Shown in pieces: positions 16,883 through 25,336 of a stretch of DNA of 64,000 nucleotides (position 1 is the stretch's first letter; each line of letters starts with the position of its first letter). The notes under the pieces are model-generated. The model saw nothing but the letters and a program-made list of their open reading frames with translations, ran no database searches and was not told where the DNA came from. This DNA comes from Streptomyces sp. WP-1 (GTDB lineage: Bacteria > Actinomycetota > Actinomycetes > Streptomycetales > Streptomycetaceae). The position numbers and the translations under genes were made by a program. The stretch spans positions 4,154,001 to 4,218,000 of the forward strand of contig NZ_CP123923.1 of NCBI RefSeq assembly GCF_030450125.1, written 5' to 3'.

Positions 16883-19800
16883 CTAGTTGGTGCCGATCCG
16901 GGACAGCAGGTCCACGATCCGCGACTGCACCTCGGTGCTGGTCGACCGCTCCGCGAGGAACAGCACCGTCTCGCCCGAGGCCAGCCGGGGCAGGTCGGCG
17001 GGCTCGACGGCGGCCGTGTAGACGACCAGCGGGGTGCGGTTCAGCTGCCCGTTCGCGCGCAGCCAGTCCACGATCCCGGCCCGCCGCCGGTGCACCTGCA
17101 TCAGGTCCATCACCACGAGGTTCGGCCGGAACCGGCCCGCCAGCGCCACCGCGTCGCCGTCGCTCGCGGCCCGCGCCACCTGCATCCCGCGCCGCTCCAG
17201 CGTCGCGGTCAGGGCCAGCGCGATCTCCTCGTGCTCCTCGATCAGCAGCACCCGCGGCGGATGCTGCTCGCTGTCGCGCGGGGCGAGCGCCTTCAGCAGG
17301 ACGGCGGGATCGGCGCCGTACGCCGCCTCCCGCGTGGCCTGCCCGAGCCCGGCCGTGACCAGCACCGGCACCTCGGCGGCGACGGCGGCCTGGCGCAGCG
17401 ACTGGAGGGCGGTACGGGTGATCGGGCCGGTCAGCGGGTCCACGAACAGCGCGGCGGGGAAGGCCGCGATCTGCGCGTCGACCTCCTCGCGCGAGTGCAC
17501 GATCACCGGCCGGTAGCCGCGCTCGCTCAGCGCCGCCTGCGTGGTCGCGTCCGGCGCGGGCCACACCAGCAGCCGGCGCGGGTTGTCCAGCGGCTCCGGG
17601 GGCAGCTCGTCGTCCAGCGGCTGCGGCCGCGGGGTGTCCGCCACCTCGACGGCACCGCCGGGACCGTCCAGCGGTTCGGGCCCCTCGGCCGCGTTCGCGT
17701 CCGGCGCGCCGATGGCGTACGAGCGTCCGCCGCCCTCGGTCCCCGGCGCGATCCGCGACGACCCGGGCAGCGACGACGCCTGCGCGGGCACCGCCTCGCC
17801 GGACGCCTCCTGCCGCGCGGCCGGATCGGGCGGCGTCCCGAGCTTGCGCCGCCGCCCGGAACCACCCGGCGCGTGCGGCGGCGGCGTCGCCTGCCCGGCC
17901 TGCCGTACGAACGGCACGCCCTGGCCCAGCGTGCGCACGCTGATGGCCCGGCCCTGGGTGGAGTCGGGGTCGTACGCGGGCACGCTCCCGGTGGCCTCGG
18001 CGGGCGGCGGCAACGGCTGCGCGGCCCGCTGCGGCCGGGCGGCGGGAAGGGGGGTGCCGGACGCGGGGGCCGACGGCGGTACGGGCGTCCCGGCGGCCGG
18101 GGTCGCGGCCCCCGGCGGCACGGCGGTACCGGCGGCCGGGGCGGGCTGAGCCGCCCGGGGCGGCTGCGGCGACGGAGGTACGGGGGTGCCGGGGGCCGGG
18201 GTGACCGCTGCGGGCTGCTGCGCTGCGGCGGCCTCGGCGGGCAGCGGGAGGGGGCCCGCGGCGGGGGCACCGGCGGCCGGGGCGGGCTGCGGGGCCACGG
18301 GCGGCTGCGGGACCTGGGGGGCGGCCGGGGCGACGGAAGGGGTGGGAGCGGCGGGTGCCGGGGGCGTCGCGGTGGCGGTCGGCGCGGTCGGCGCGGCCGT
18401 GGTGATCGGAGCCGACGCGGGTACGGCGACCGAGGGTCCGGCCGCCAGGGCGACGCCCTGGCCGTTCGTGCCCTGGGCCTGCGCCGGGAGGGCCGCTCCG
18501 GGGATGCCCTGTCCGGGGGCCGCCGCACGGGGGGCCTGCGCGGGGAGCGCGATGCCCTGCCCGTTCGTGGCCTGCGCGGGAGCGGCCTGCGCCGGAACGG
18601 CTCGGGCCGGAGCCCCCGGCGTCGTACCGGAGTCAGTGGCCTGGGGGGTCCGGGCGGCCTGAGTGGCCGGTGCGGGCTGCGCGAGCGGTGCGGAAGGCGC
18701 AGGGGGCGCAGGGGGCGCGGGGGACGCGGGGGGTGCCACCGCGCGGCGGCGTCGGCCGGTCGGCGCGGTCGTGGGATGCGGCTGCGGCGGAGTGTGGTCC
18801 TCGGCCTGGCTCAGCGGTACGGCGTCGTGCCGCCCCTCCTCCCCGGGCGCGGGGACGGGCGCGGGCGCGGCGGTCGGCGGCGCCTGCACGGGCACGGGTC
18901 CGGCCTGCGGGGTCCGGGCCTCCGGCTCCTCCTGCGGAGCGCGGTCGGCCGCGGCGGGCGGCAGGGCGAAGACCGTACGCGCCCCCGTCTCCTGCGCGGC
19001 GGCCCGCTCGGCCGCGGCGGCCAGCGCACGGCGCCGCCGCCCGGTGGGCTGCCCCTCGTCCACGGAAGCCTCGGCACCCGGCGCGCCCTCGCCCCCGGCC
19101 GGCGGCAGGGCGGCGGGCAGCGCGGCCTGCGGAGCCGGATCGGCGCCGGCGCGGGCGGCATGCCCGGCGGGCACGGGTACGCCCCCCGGCGGCACGGCGC
19201 CCCCGAGTCCCGTACCGGAGGCGGCGGCCCCCGCGGCATGCTCGGCCGCGGTCACCACGGCCCCCTCGCTCACCCCGTCGGCACCGGAGTCGGCGCGCGC
19301 GGGATCGAGCTCGGCGGGCCGCCCGCGGCGCCGCCCGGTACCGCCGGACGCGCCCTGCGTGGCCTCGGCCGGCACCTCGGTCGTCTCCTCGACGGGCCCG
19401 GCCGCGCGCCTGCGACGGCGTCCGGTGGGCGCGGAACCGTCACCGGGGGGCGGGCCCGAAGGCGTGCCCGAACCGGCCAGGTCGGCGTCGAGGAAGGCGT
19501 CCGTGGACCCGCGCCGGGCGCGCCGCCGACCGCCGTCGAAACTCTCCTGCGCCGGATCCGCCCCGGCGAGCTCCATCTGCGCGGACGGCGCCGCGACCGC
19601 ACCCGCGCCGCCCCCGAGCGGTACCTCCAGGACGTACGCGTTGCCGCTCATGCCCGGCACCTCGTGCGTCTGGAGCACACCGCCGTGGGCGCGCACGATC
19701 CCGCGCACGATCGGCTCGTGCACCGGATCCCCGCCGGCGTACGGCCCGCGCACCTCGATCCGGGCGACCGAACCGCGCTGCGCGGCGGCGACGACCACGG

Positions 19801-21298
19801 TGTTGTCGAGGTAACCGCCCGTGGAGACGGGCGCGTTGCCGGTCGCGTCGACGCCCGCGACATCCGCCACCAGGTGGGCGAGCGCGGTGGCGAGCCGCCG
19901 CGGGTCGACCTCGGCCTCGATGGGCGGCGCGTGCACGGCGAACTGCACCCGGCCCGGCCCGATCAGCTCCACCGCGCCGTCCACACCGGCGGCGACGACG
20001 GCGTCCAGCATCACCTTCGTACGGGTGATGTCCTCGGTGCCCGTGTCGATCCGCTGATAGGCGAGGACGTTGTCGATGAGGGTGGTGATCCGCGAGTACC
20101 CGGCGGAGAGGTGGTGCAGCACCTGATTGGCCTCGGGCCACAGCTGCCCGGCGTCGTCGGCGGCCAGGGCGGCCAGTTCGCGCCGCAGCTCGTCCAGGGG
20201 GCCGCGCAGCGACCGGGCGAGCAGGGTGAGCAGCTGCTCGTGCCGCCCGGCCAGCGCCTCGTACCGGTCCTTCTCCCGCTCGCCGAGGGCCGCGTACCGC
20301 TCCTCGCCCGCCGCCAGCTCCTCCGCGTGCTGCTCGCGCAGCTCGGCCAGCTCGGTGTCGTACTTCTCGCGCAGCTCCGCCACCTCGGCGGCGTGCTCGC
20401 GGCGCAGCGCGGTGAGGTCGGAGGCGTGTTCCTCGGAGAGCTTCTCCAGCTGCTCGGCGTGCGTCTGCTCCAGCGTGGTCTTCTCGTCCACCAGGGAGTC
20501 GAAGGGCCGCCGGTCGGTGAAGGTCATCACGGCGCCGACGAGCTGGTCCCCGTCGCGCACCGGCGCGGTGGTCAGGTCGACCGGCACCTGCTGGTCGCCC
20601 TTGGCCCACAGCACCTGCCCGCGCACCCGGTGCTTGCGCCCGGAGCGCAGGGTGTCGGCGAGCGGCGACTCGGCGTACGGGAAGGGGGAGCCGTCGGCCC
20701 GCGAGTGCAGGACGAGGTTGTGCAGCTCCTTGCCGCCCAGCTCGCCCGCCCGGTAGCCGAGGATCTGCGCGGCCGCCGGGTTGACGAGCACGATCCGTCC
20801 GTCGGTGTCGGTACCGACGACGCCCTCGGACGCCGCCCGCAGGATCATCTCGGTCTGCCGCTGCGAGCGGGCCAGCTCCGCCTCGGTGTCGACCGTCCCG
20901 GACAGGTCCCGGACGACGATCATCAGCAGCTCGTCGCCCGTGTACCCGTAACCGTCGTACGCCTGCTGCCCGTTCTCCAGGTTCGCGCTGGTGACCTCGA
21001 CCGGGAACTCGTGCCCGTCGGTGCGCCGGGCGACCATCCGGGCCGGCTTGGTCCGGCCCTGCGGGTCCCGCTGGCCGGGGCGCCGCATGGAGCCCGGGAT
21101 GAGCCGCGAGTCGAACTCGGGCAGCAGATCGAGCAGCCCGCGCCCGACGAGCGCGGTGCCGGGCGCCTCGAAGGCTTCCAGCGCGATGGTGTTGGCGTTG
21201 ACGACGGTTCCGTTGGCGTTGACCAGGACCAACGCGTCCGGCAGAGCGTCGAGTATGGCTGCGAGGCGAGCAGCGCCTCGGGATGGCCTGCTGCTCAC
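16883..21298 (-). CDS. Giant PAS / pseudo-histidine-kinase / double receiver protein
   Basis: A 1471-residue soluble protein. In order: PAS1 (about 12-125), PAS2 (about 145-255), a Glu-rich coiled coil (about 265-345), a dimerisation-like helix, a kinase-ATPase-like domain (about 430-560), a very long Pro/Ala/Gly-rich linker with repeated GRRRRR-type clusters (about 560-1200), and two receiver-like domains (REC1 with ALFVDPLTG, REC2 with VLLIEEHEE and VVMDLM). The phospho-acceptor His is missing: LLARSLRGPLDELR stands where SHELRTPL is expected. The ATPase N-box reads LAHLVADVAG and no DxG is seen. It is therefore probably a signalling scaffold, not a kinase. REC2 keeps its Asp. The GTG start is open to revision. 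Confidence 0.75.
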   Translation of the reverse strand: MSSRPSRGAARLAAILDALPDALVLVNANGTVVNANTIALEAFEAPGTALVGRGLLDLLPEFDSRLIPGSMRRPGQRDPQGRTKPARMVARRTDGHEFPVEVTSANLENGQQAYDGYGYTGDELLMIVVRDLSGTVDTEAELARSQRQTEMILRAASEGVVGTDTDGRIVLVNPAAAQILGYRAGELGGKELHNLVLHSRADGSPFPYAESPLADTLRSGRKHRVRGQVLWAKGDQQVPVDLTTAPVRDGDQLVGAVMTFTDRRPFDSLVDEKTTLEQTHAEQLEKLSEEHASDLTALRREHAAEVAELREKYDTELAELREQHAEELAAGEERYAALGEREKDRYEALAGRHEQLLTLLARSLRGPLDELRRELAALAADDAGQLWPEANQVLHHLSAGYSRITTLIDNVLAYQRIDTGTEDITRTKVMLDAVVAAGVDGAVELIGPGRVQFAVHAPPIEAEVDPRRLATALAHLVADVAGVDATGNAPVSTGGYLDNTVVVAAAQRGSVARIEVRGPYAGGDPVHEPIVRGIVRAHGGVLQTHEVPGMSGNAYVLEVPLGGGAGAVAAPSAQMELAGADPAQESFDGGRRRARRGSTDAFLDADLAGSGTPSGPPPGDGSAPTGRRRRRAAGPVEETTEVPAEATQGASGGTGRRRGRPAELDPARADSGADGVSEGAVVTAAEHAAGAAASGTGLGGAVPPGGVPVPAGHAARAGADPAPQAALPAALPPAGGEGAPGAEASVDEGQPTGRRRRALAAAAERAAAQETGARTVFALPPAAADRAPQEEPEARTPQAGPVPVQAPPTAAPAPVPAPGEEGRHDAVPLSQAEDHTPPQPHPTTAPTGRRRRAVAPPASPAPPAPPAPSAPLAQPAPATQAARTPQATDSGTTPGAPARAVPAQAAPAQATNGQGIALPAQAPRAAAPGQGIPGAALPAQAQGTNGQGVALAAGPSVAVPASAPITTAAPTAPTATATPPAPAAPTPSVAPAAPQVPQPPVAPQPAPAAGAPAAGPLPLPAEAAAAQQPAAVTPAPGTPVPPSPQPPRAAQPAPAAGTAVPPGAATPAAGTPVPPSAPASGTPLPAARPQRAAQPLPPPAEATGSVPAYDPDSTQGRAISVRTLGQGVPFVRQAGQATPPPHAPGGSGRRRKLGTPPDPAARQEASGEAVPAQASSLPGSSRIAPGTEGGGRSYAIGAPDANAAEGPEPLDGPGGAVEVADTPRPQPLDDELPPEPLDNPRRLLVWPAPDATTQAALSERGYRPVIVHSREEVDAQIAAFPAALFVDPLTGPITRTALQSLRQAAVAAEVPVLVTAGLGQATREAAYGADPAVLLKALAPRDSEQHPPRVLLIEEHEEIALALTATLERRGMQVARAASDGDAVALAGRFRPNLVVMDLMQVHRRRAGIVDWLRANGQLNRTPLVVYTAAVEPADLPRLASGETVLFLAERSTSTEVQSRIVDLLSRIGTN

Positions 21299-21477
21299 GA
21301 GACGCTTCCCTCCTGTTACCGCACCTTGCCGACCGCTCGGGCCATCTTGCCAACCGGCCCGCGACGTGTCACGCGAGGGAGTCTATGCGCACGTGTTGCG
21401 CCGGGGGTGCCGGATGAGAGGGAGGTCCCACGAGGAAGTGACGCCGATGCGGTGACGACCGGACCTTCGGACCGGGC

Positions 21478-21957
21478 CTACCCGATCTTCGGCAGCAGCG
21501 GCACCATCCGGTTCCACCGGTCGATCTCGCACCCGTTGTCCCGGTCGTACGACGCGTCGACGGGCCGTCCCGCCCAGGTGCCGGTGACCCGCGCGGTGGC
21601 CGGCCCCCCGGAGATCATGGAGCAGATGGTCCCGGGCGGCACCGGCGCGAACAGATCCCGCCCCCACTGCGTCAGCCCGTCAAGCTTCTGGCAGGCACCC
21701 CGCACATCCGGGTGATGCCCCCCGGCGGGATGACAGAACAGCTCGTACGTCCCGTCCCGCCCGGCCCCGGCATGCCGGACGACGACGGTGAGGTGATCCC
21801 CGCCGCGCCCCTGACCGAGGGCGGCGGCGGGTACGGCGGTCAGCGGTACGACGGCGGAGGCGGCGGCGGTGACGGCAGTGACGGCAGCGGCGGTGGCGAC
21901 GACGGCGAGGGCGCCGCGACGGACGCGCCGGGTGACACCGGAGAGAAGAGAACCCAT
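21478..21957 (-). CDS. Streptomyces subtilisin inhibitor (SSI) family protein
   Basis: A 159-residue secreted protease inhibitor precursor. A basic start and hydrophobic signal segment (RRGALAVVATAAAVTAVTAAASAVVPL, about 12-45) are followed by a mature SSI domain with four Cys (LFCHP, GACQK, TICSM, NGCEI) that form the two family disulfides. The reactive-site loop reads ICSMISGG, so P1 is predicted to be Met, as in classical SSI that blocks subtilisins. GPATARVTGTW and CEIDRWNRM are family hallmarks. The ATG at 21957 follows GAGGAGGG; longer in-frame starts have no such site. SSI proteins are secreted during development and guard against mycelial proteases. Confidence 0.9.
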   Translation of the reverse strand: MGSLLSGVTRRVRRGALAVVATAAAVTAVTAAASAVVPLTAVPAAALGQGRGGDHLTVVVRHAGAGRDGTYELFCHPAGGHHPDVRGACQKLDGLTQWGRDLFAPVPPGTICSMISGGPATARVTGTWAGRPVDASYDRDNGCEIDRWNRMVPLLPKIG

Positions 21958-22054
21958 GCCCTCCTCAACGCCCGACCTCGGCGGACGTTGCGCCACGTTC
22001 CCCCGGAAAACGCCACCCCGTCGTAGAAGCCCTTTGCCCTGCGGCCGGACTGCC

Positions 22055-22060
22055 TAGTAC
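22055..22060 (+). promoter_or_regulatory. Possible -10 element for tRNA-Ser(GCU)
   Basis: TAGTAC, with TTGCCC at 22034-22039, could form the promoter of the serine tRNA about 85 bp downstream. The spacing is short (15 bp), though a shifted TACCGT element gives 18 bp. Tentative. Confidence 0.25.
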
Positions 22061-22143
22061 CGTAGAGCTCGATTGGTGACGGGCCCTGCGGCTGTGTCAT
22101 CATCTGCACGCACCACTCGCGCGCTCGCGTGAGCGGTTGTGCT

Positions 22144-22234
22144 GGAGGCGTCGCCTAGTCCGGTCTATGGCGCCGCACTGCTAATGCGGTTTGGGTCTTA
22201 AAGCCCATCGAGGGTTCAAATCCCTCCGCCTCCG
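22144..22234 (+). tRNA. tRNA-Ser (anticodon GCU)
   Basis: GGAGGCG/CGCCTCC acceptor stem with discriminator G, an anticodon loop containing GCT, a long variable arm and a TTCAAAT T-loop. The total is 91 bases, and CCA is not encoded. Confidence 0.95.
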
Positions 22235-22242
22235 CCCCAACC

Positions 22243-22271
22243 GAAGCCCCGGTCCCCTGGACCGGGGCTTC
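22243..22271 (+). terminator. Terminator of tRNA-Ser(GCU)
   Basis: 13-bp perfect arms GAAGCCCCGGTCC and GGACCGGGGCTTC with a CCT loop, nine bases after the tRNA. Confidence 0.8.
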
Positions 22272-22363
22272 GTCGTTCCCCCCGCTGTTCCCACCGTTCA
22301 CTCCGCCCCCACCCCCCTCCTGGACGTTTCTGCAGGTCAGAAGGGGTGCGGGGATCGGATTTC

Positions 22364-22384
22364 ACATGACGGCGGCAGTCATGT
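22364..22384 (+). promoter_or_regulatory. Inverted repeat upstream of tRNA-Arg
   Basis: ACATGAC-GGCGGCA-GTCATGT has perfect 7-bp arms, 65 bp before the tRNA. It sits where the tRNA promoter should be and may be an operator or part of the promoter. Confidence 0.3.
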
Positions 22385-22449
22385 AATGTTCTTCCTGTCG
22401 CCGGGACGGGCCGAAAGGAACGGAAACGGAGACAAGAACAAAAGAACAA

Positions 22450-22522
22450 GCACTCGTAGCTTAACGGATAGAGCATCTGACTACGGATCAGAAGGTTGCA
22501 GGTTCGAATCCTGCCGAGTGCA
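22450..22522 (+). tRNA. tRNA-Arg (anticodon ACG)
   Basis: GCACTCG/CGAGTGC acceptor stem with discriminator A. The anticodon arm TCTGA-CTACGGA-TCAGA gives ACG at 22483-22485, and a GTTCGAATC T-arm follows. The total is 73 bases. Bases 22481-22509 (anticodon loop to T-loop) recur exactly at 27775-27803, marking this tRNA as the edge of an accessory segment. Confidence 0.95.
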
Positions 22523-22530
22523 CATCGGAC

Positions 22531-22560
22531 CAGAGGCCCCGGAAATATCCGGGGCCTCTG
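22531..22560 (+). terminator. Terminator of tRNA-Arg(ACG)
   Basis: 13-bp perfect arms CAGAGGCCCCGGA and TCCGGGGCCTCTG with loop AATA, followed by GCTTTT. Confidence 0.8.
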
Positions 22561-22617
22561 GCTTTTGCCCCGCACGAGATGGGGCCGGTGCGCACAGCGC
22601 GCCCGGCTGCCGACAGG

Positions 22618-23286
22618 TCAGGAAGCGATCAGTCGGCTGGTGAATCCGTCGCGGACGAGGGATTCGTACGCTCCACGTACGTCGGCCGGGACGTCCTGTT
22701 CGATGGCGAATCCGCGCTTCGGGTACTCGATCACCCGCTGGAGATCACCGACGAGCATGTCCAGGACGAGCTTCTCGTCACCGATGGACTTCACGTAGTC
22801 GTCGAGCTCCAACGGCTCCGACGCGCAGAGGATCTCGATGCCGGGCCACAGCCTGCGCGCGGTCGCGTAGGAGCGCCGTTCCATGTAGGGCTTGGAGACC
22901 AGCAGCACGGTGGCCGGGGTGATGCCGGCGGCGGCGAGAACCTCACGGGAGAGGGTGATGTTCTGCCCGGTGTTACCGGCGGACGGTTCGAGCAGGATCG
23001 CCTCGGAGGGGACGCCGAGGTCGATGGCGTGCTCGCGGAAGTGGACGGCTTCGCCGCGTGGGAAGACCTTGGCGGTGGTGGGGCTGTTGCGGCCGGTGAA
23101 GACCAGGGTCGGGAACAGCCCGGCGCGGTACAACTCGGCGGAGCGGGTGGCGACGCCGAGGTCGTGACTGCCCAGGCCGATCGCCACGTCGACGGGCCGC
23201 AGCGCGTGGTGCATCTGGTGGTACTCCCAGATCAGCGCGGCCCGGTGCCACTGGTCCTCAGTGATGGCCTGCTGGTTGTCGCCCAC
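22618..23286 (-). CDS. YdcF/DUF218 family protein
   Basis: A 222-residue soluble DUF218 (YdcF-like) protein. The Rossmann-like core is visible: VAIGLGSHDLGVATRSAELY, LFPTLVFTGRNSP, SAGNTGQNITLSREVL, VLLVSKPYMERRSYATARR. Relatives bind nucleotides or act on envelope precursors, but the true role is unknown. The GTG at 23286 follows AGGGAGAG. The gene begins 13 bp after the XRE-TPR gene, so the two form an operon. It is the first gene after tRNA-Arg, and a deletion-scarred partial copy of its middle lies at 27804-27900. Confidence 0.85.
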   Translation of the reverse strand: MGDNQQAITEDQWHRAALIWEYHQMHHALRPVDVAIGLGSHDLGVATRSAELYRAGLFPTLVFTGRNSPTTAKVFPRGEAVHFREHAIDLGVPSEAILLEPSAGNTGQNITLSREVLAAAGITPATVLLVSKPYMERRSYATARRLWPGIEILCASEPLELDDYVKSIGDEKLVLDMLVGDLQRVIEYPKRGFAIEQDVPADVRGAYESLVRDGFTSRLIAS

Positions 23287-23299
23287 GCGTCTCTCCCTG

Positions 23300-24400
23300 T
23301 CACCGTCGCCGGGGGCCAGTCCGGCTCTCTCTCGTGGCCTTGATGCCCTCGATGCTGCGCAGTTGGTGCACGAGTCCGTACTGGGCGGCCGTGCGAATGG
23401 CTTGATCGAGGACGAGGAGTCCATCATCCCGGGTCGCCGGGTCGCAGAGCAGGATGTGGCCGTAGGCGGTGTCCAGCCGTACGCGTTGCATCGGTGAGTC
23501 GGTGGTCCCACTGCTGCGGGCGATGCCGATGAAGTGCAGGGCTTGGGTGAGGTCGCCGGCACCTCGACGGGCAAGGGCGAGTTTCTGGTGGGCCACCGAC
23601 CAGTCATCGGGTTCGGTCAGGTCCTCGAAGTCGCGGGTCGCGGCCTGCATGACGCGGGTCGCGTAGCCATGCCGGCCGTTCTTGCTCAGCGCGGTACCGA
23701 CCCACAGGCGGGCCCTGGCACGGTCCCGGGGGGAGAGCCGGTCGTCGGCGGCGAGGGTTTCGTATTGGCGGGCCGCGATCTCCAACTTGCCGGACATCTC
23801 CGCGACCACCGCGAGGGAGAGGTCGAGCTGGGCAACCCGACGCGGGATGCCGAGCTGAGTGAAGACCGCGTGTGCCGCCGCATACGAGTGCTGGGCGGAA
23901 AGAGGGCCGATTACGCAGCCTTGGTCGCGTTTGAGATCACCGAGCAGCGCGGTCGAGCGGGCGAAAAGGTACAGGCCCTTCTCGTCCAGTTCCCGGGCGT
24001 CGTACCGGGCCAGCCAGCGGCTGAGGAGGCTGTCGGCGAAGGCGAAGTTCTGCTGGGAGAGCGCGATTACCACGCGGTCCAGGTCCTCGGCCCACGATTC
24101 GTACTCCCAAGCGCGAGGGCCGGTGCCGATGACGCGGCGGGCGGCATTCTGTACGGTGCCGGGCATCCCGGACAAGATCGTCTCGAAGCGCAGATGGGCG
24201 GAGGCATCCGCGCGGGCGAGGGCGGTGTCGAGGATGGCCTGCGTGTCGGGTCGTGGCTCGGTTGCCGCGCGCTTGCTCTCCCACTTCGAGACCGTGGCGA
24301 CGGCGACTCCGAGGTGCTCGGCGAAGGCTCGCACGCTCAACCGCAAGGCGAGACGCAGGGCCCTGGTCTCCAAGCCGGTCCACTGGTGCACGGTGGCCAC
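23300..24400 (-). CDS. XRE-family transcriptional regulator with TPR-like C-terminal domain
   Basis: A 366-residue regulator. The HTH (LRLSVRAFAEHLGVAVATVSKWE, about 17-40) is followed by a long helical TPR-like domain (about 60-340) with repeating paired helices such as LARYDARELDEKGLYLFARSTALLGDL. Such Streptomyces proteins sense a signal or peptide and control an adjacent operon. The GTG at 24400 follows AAGGGAG. It is probably transcribed with the ydcF-like gene behind it and divergently from the RsbW-like ATPase gene. The iterated repeat at 24449-24480, just upstream, is the likely binding site. Confidence 0.85.
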   Translation of the reverse strand: MATVHQWTGLETRALRLALRLSVRAFAEHLGVAVATVSKWESKRAATEPRPDTQAILDTALARADASAHLRFETILSGMPGTVQNAARRVIGTGPRAWEYESWAEDLDRVVIALSQQNFAFADSLLSRWLARYDARELDEKGLYLFARSTALLGDLKRDQGCVIGPLSAQHSYAAAHAVFTQLGIPRRVAQLDLSLAVVAEMSGKLEIAARQYETLAADDRLSPRDRARARLWVGTALSKNGRHGYATRVMQAATRDFEDLTEPDDWSVAHQKLALARRGAGDLTQALHFIGIARSSGTTDSPMQRVRLDTAYGHILLCDPATRDDGLLVLDQAIRTAAQYGLVHQLRSIEGIKATRESRTGPRRR

Positions 24401-24448
24401 GCGTCACTCCCTTCCACCGTCATCGAAGCAGACGCGCGTAAGCCGCGG

Positions 24449-24480
24449 GACGAAAGTGGAACGAAAGTAGAACGACGGGT
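24449..24480. promoter_or_regulatory. Iterated operator-like repeat upstream of the XRE gene
   Basis: GACGAAAGTG, GAACGAAAGTA and GAACGACGG follow head to tail with an 11-bp period, one helical turn, about 50 bp upstream of the XRE gene. It is probably the autoregulatory site of that regulator. Confidence 0.5.
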
Positions 24481-24580
24481 GATTGGCCGGAAGTTCGCTG
24501 ACGTTCATGCTCGTTTCCGTCACCACGTGGCGACCCATGGGAGGGTCCCCGGACGGCCCTCTCACTGAACACCGACTGAT

Positions 24581-24608
24581 CAGCAGACCGGTGATCAACG
24601 GTCTGCTG
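24581..24608. terminator. 10-bp inverted repeat in the divergent intergenic region
   Basis: CAGCAGACCG and CGGTCTGCTG enclose GTGATCAA. It lies between the XRE gene and the ATPase gene and could be an operator or a transcript end in the leader. Confidence 0.35.
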
Positions 24609-24743
24609 CGGTGACACGGGTCTCCGAAGCCCGGCAGGAGGAGCTGGGTCCTCGGTAGAGGGCGCCGCCTTCCGGAACGCACAACGCCCTGGCGACCGCG
24701 GGAACGGCCCCAGGGCCCGGCCGATCTGAGAGAGCAGACCGAC

Positions 24744-25160
24744 ATGCCGCAACCTACAACGCGGGTCCGCCCGACCGGGCACCCCGGCTACAGCGAGACG
24801 CTGCCGCGTGATCCCGAAAGCGCCGCGACCGCGCGTGGCCTCGTACGCGCCGCCATCTCCACCTGGGGGCTCGACGACCTGACCGACGACGCCGTCCTGA
24901 TCGTCTCCGAGCTGGTGGCCAACGCCGTTCGGCACGCCAGGTGGCGGTCCATCCGCGTGATGGTGGAACGCATCGCGCCGCGCACGGTACGGGTGGCCGT
25001 CGCGGACTTCTCCCGTGCGCTGCCCGTGCCGTGCGCGCCGAAGAATGACGAGGAGGGCGGACGCGGCCTGGCCCTCGTCCTGACGCTGGCGGCGAACTGG
25101 GGCGCTGATGAGCGGCACTGGGGAAAGGTCGTGTGGGCGGAGCTGGAGGCACGCGGGTGA
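24744..25160 (+). CDS. RsbW-like ATP-binding protein
   Basis: A 138-residue GHKL ATPase of the anti-sigma type. The N-box (ELVANAVRHARW) and G2 box (GGRGLALVL) are clear; the G1 region (VAVADFSRALP) keeps Asp but departs from DxG. A basic N-terminus precedes the domain. It is translationally coupled (GTGA overlap) to the 59-residue gene behind it. In Streptomyces such ATPases often sit beside XRE regulators and tiny proteins, as here; they may act on a partner by binding or phosphorylation. Confidence 0.8.
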   Translation: MPQPTTRVRPTGHPGYSETLPRDPESAATARGLVRAAISTWGLDDLTDDAVLIVSELVANAVRHARWRSIRVMVERIAPRTVRVAVADFSRALPVPCAPKNDEEGGRGLALVLTLAANWGADERHWGKVVWAELEARG

Positions 25161-25336
25161 CCGACGGACCAAGCCCCACCCGCAGCCTGGCCCGAGCCCA
25201 CCTGTCCCAACTGATCGTCATGTTCGGCACGGACGGGTGCCTGCGGATCAACACAACTCCTGCTCCCGCCCCAGCCGGCCTGGCCCCGGCTGCCGCTCCT
25301 GACGGCGATGAGCCGGAGGACGACGAGCAGACCTGA
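25157..25336 (+). CDS. Small 59-residue protein coupled to the ATPase
   Basis: The GTG start overlaps the ATPase stop (GTGA) and follows GGAGG. The peptide has a short hydrophobic core (ARAHLSQLIVMFGTDGCLRI), then a Pro/Ala linker and an acidic tail (DGDEPEDDEQT). No family recognised. The position suggests a partner or ligand of the ATPase. Confidence 0.55.
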   Translation: MTDGPSPTRSLARAHLSQLIVMFGTDGCLRINTTPAPAPAGLAPAAAPDGDEPEDDEQT

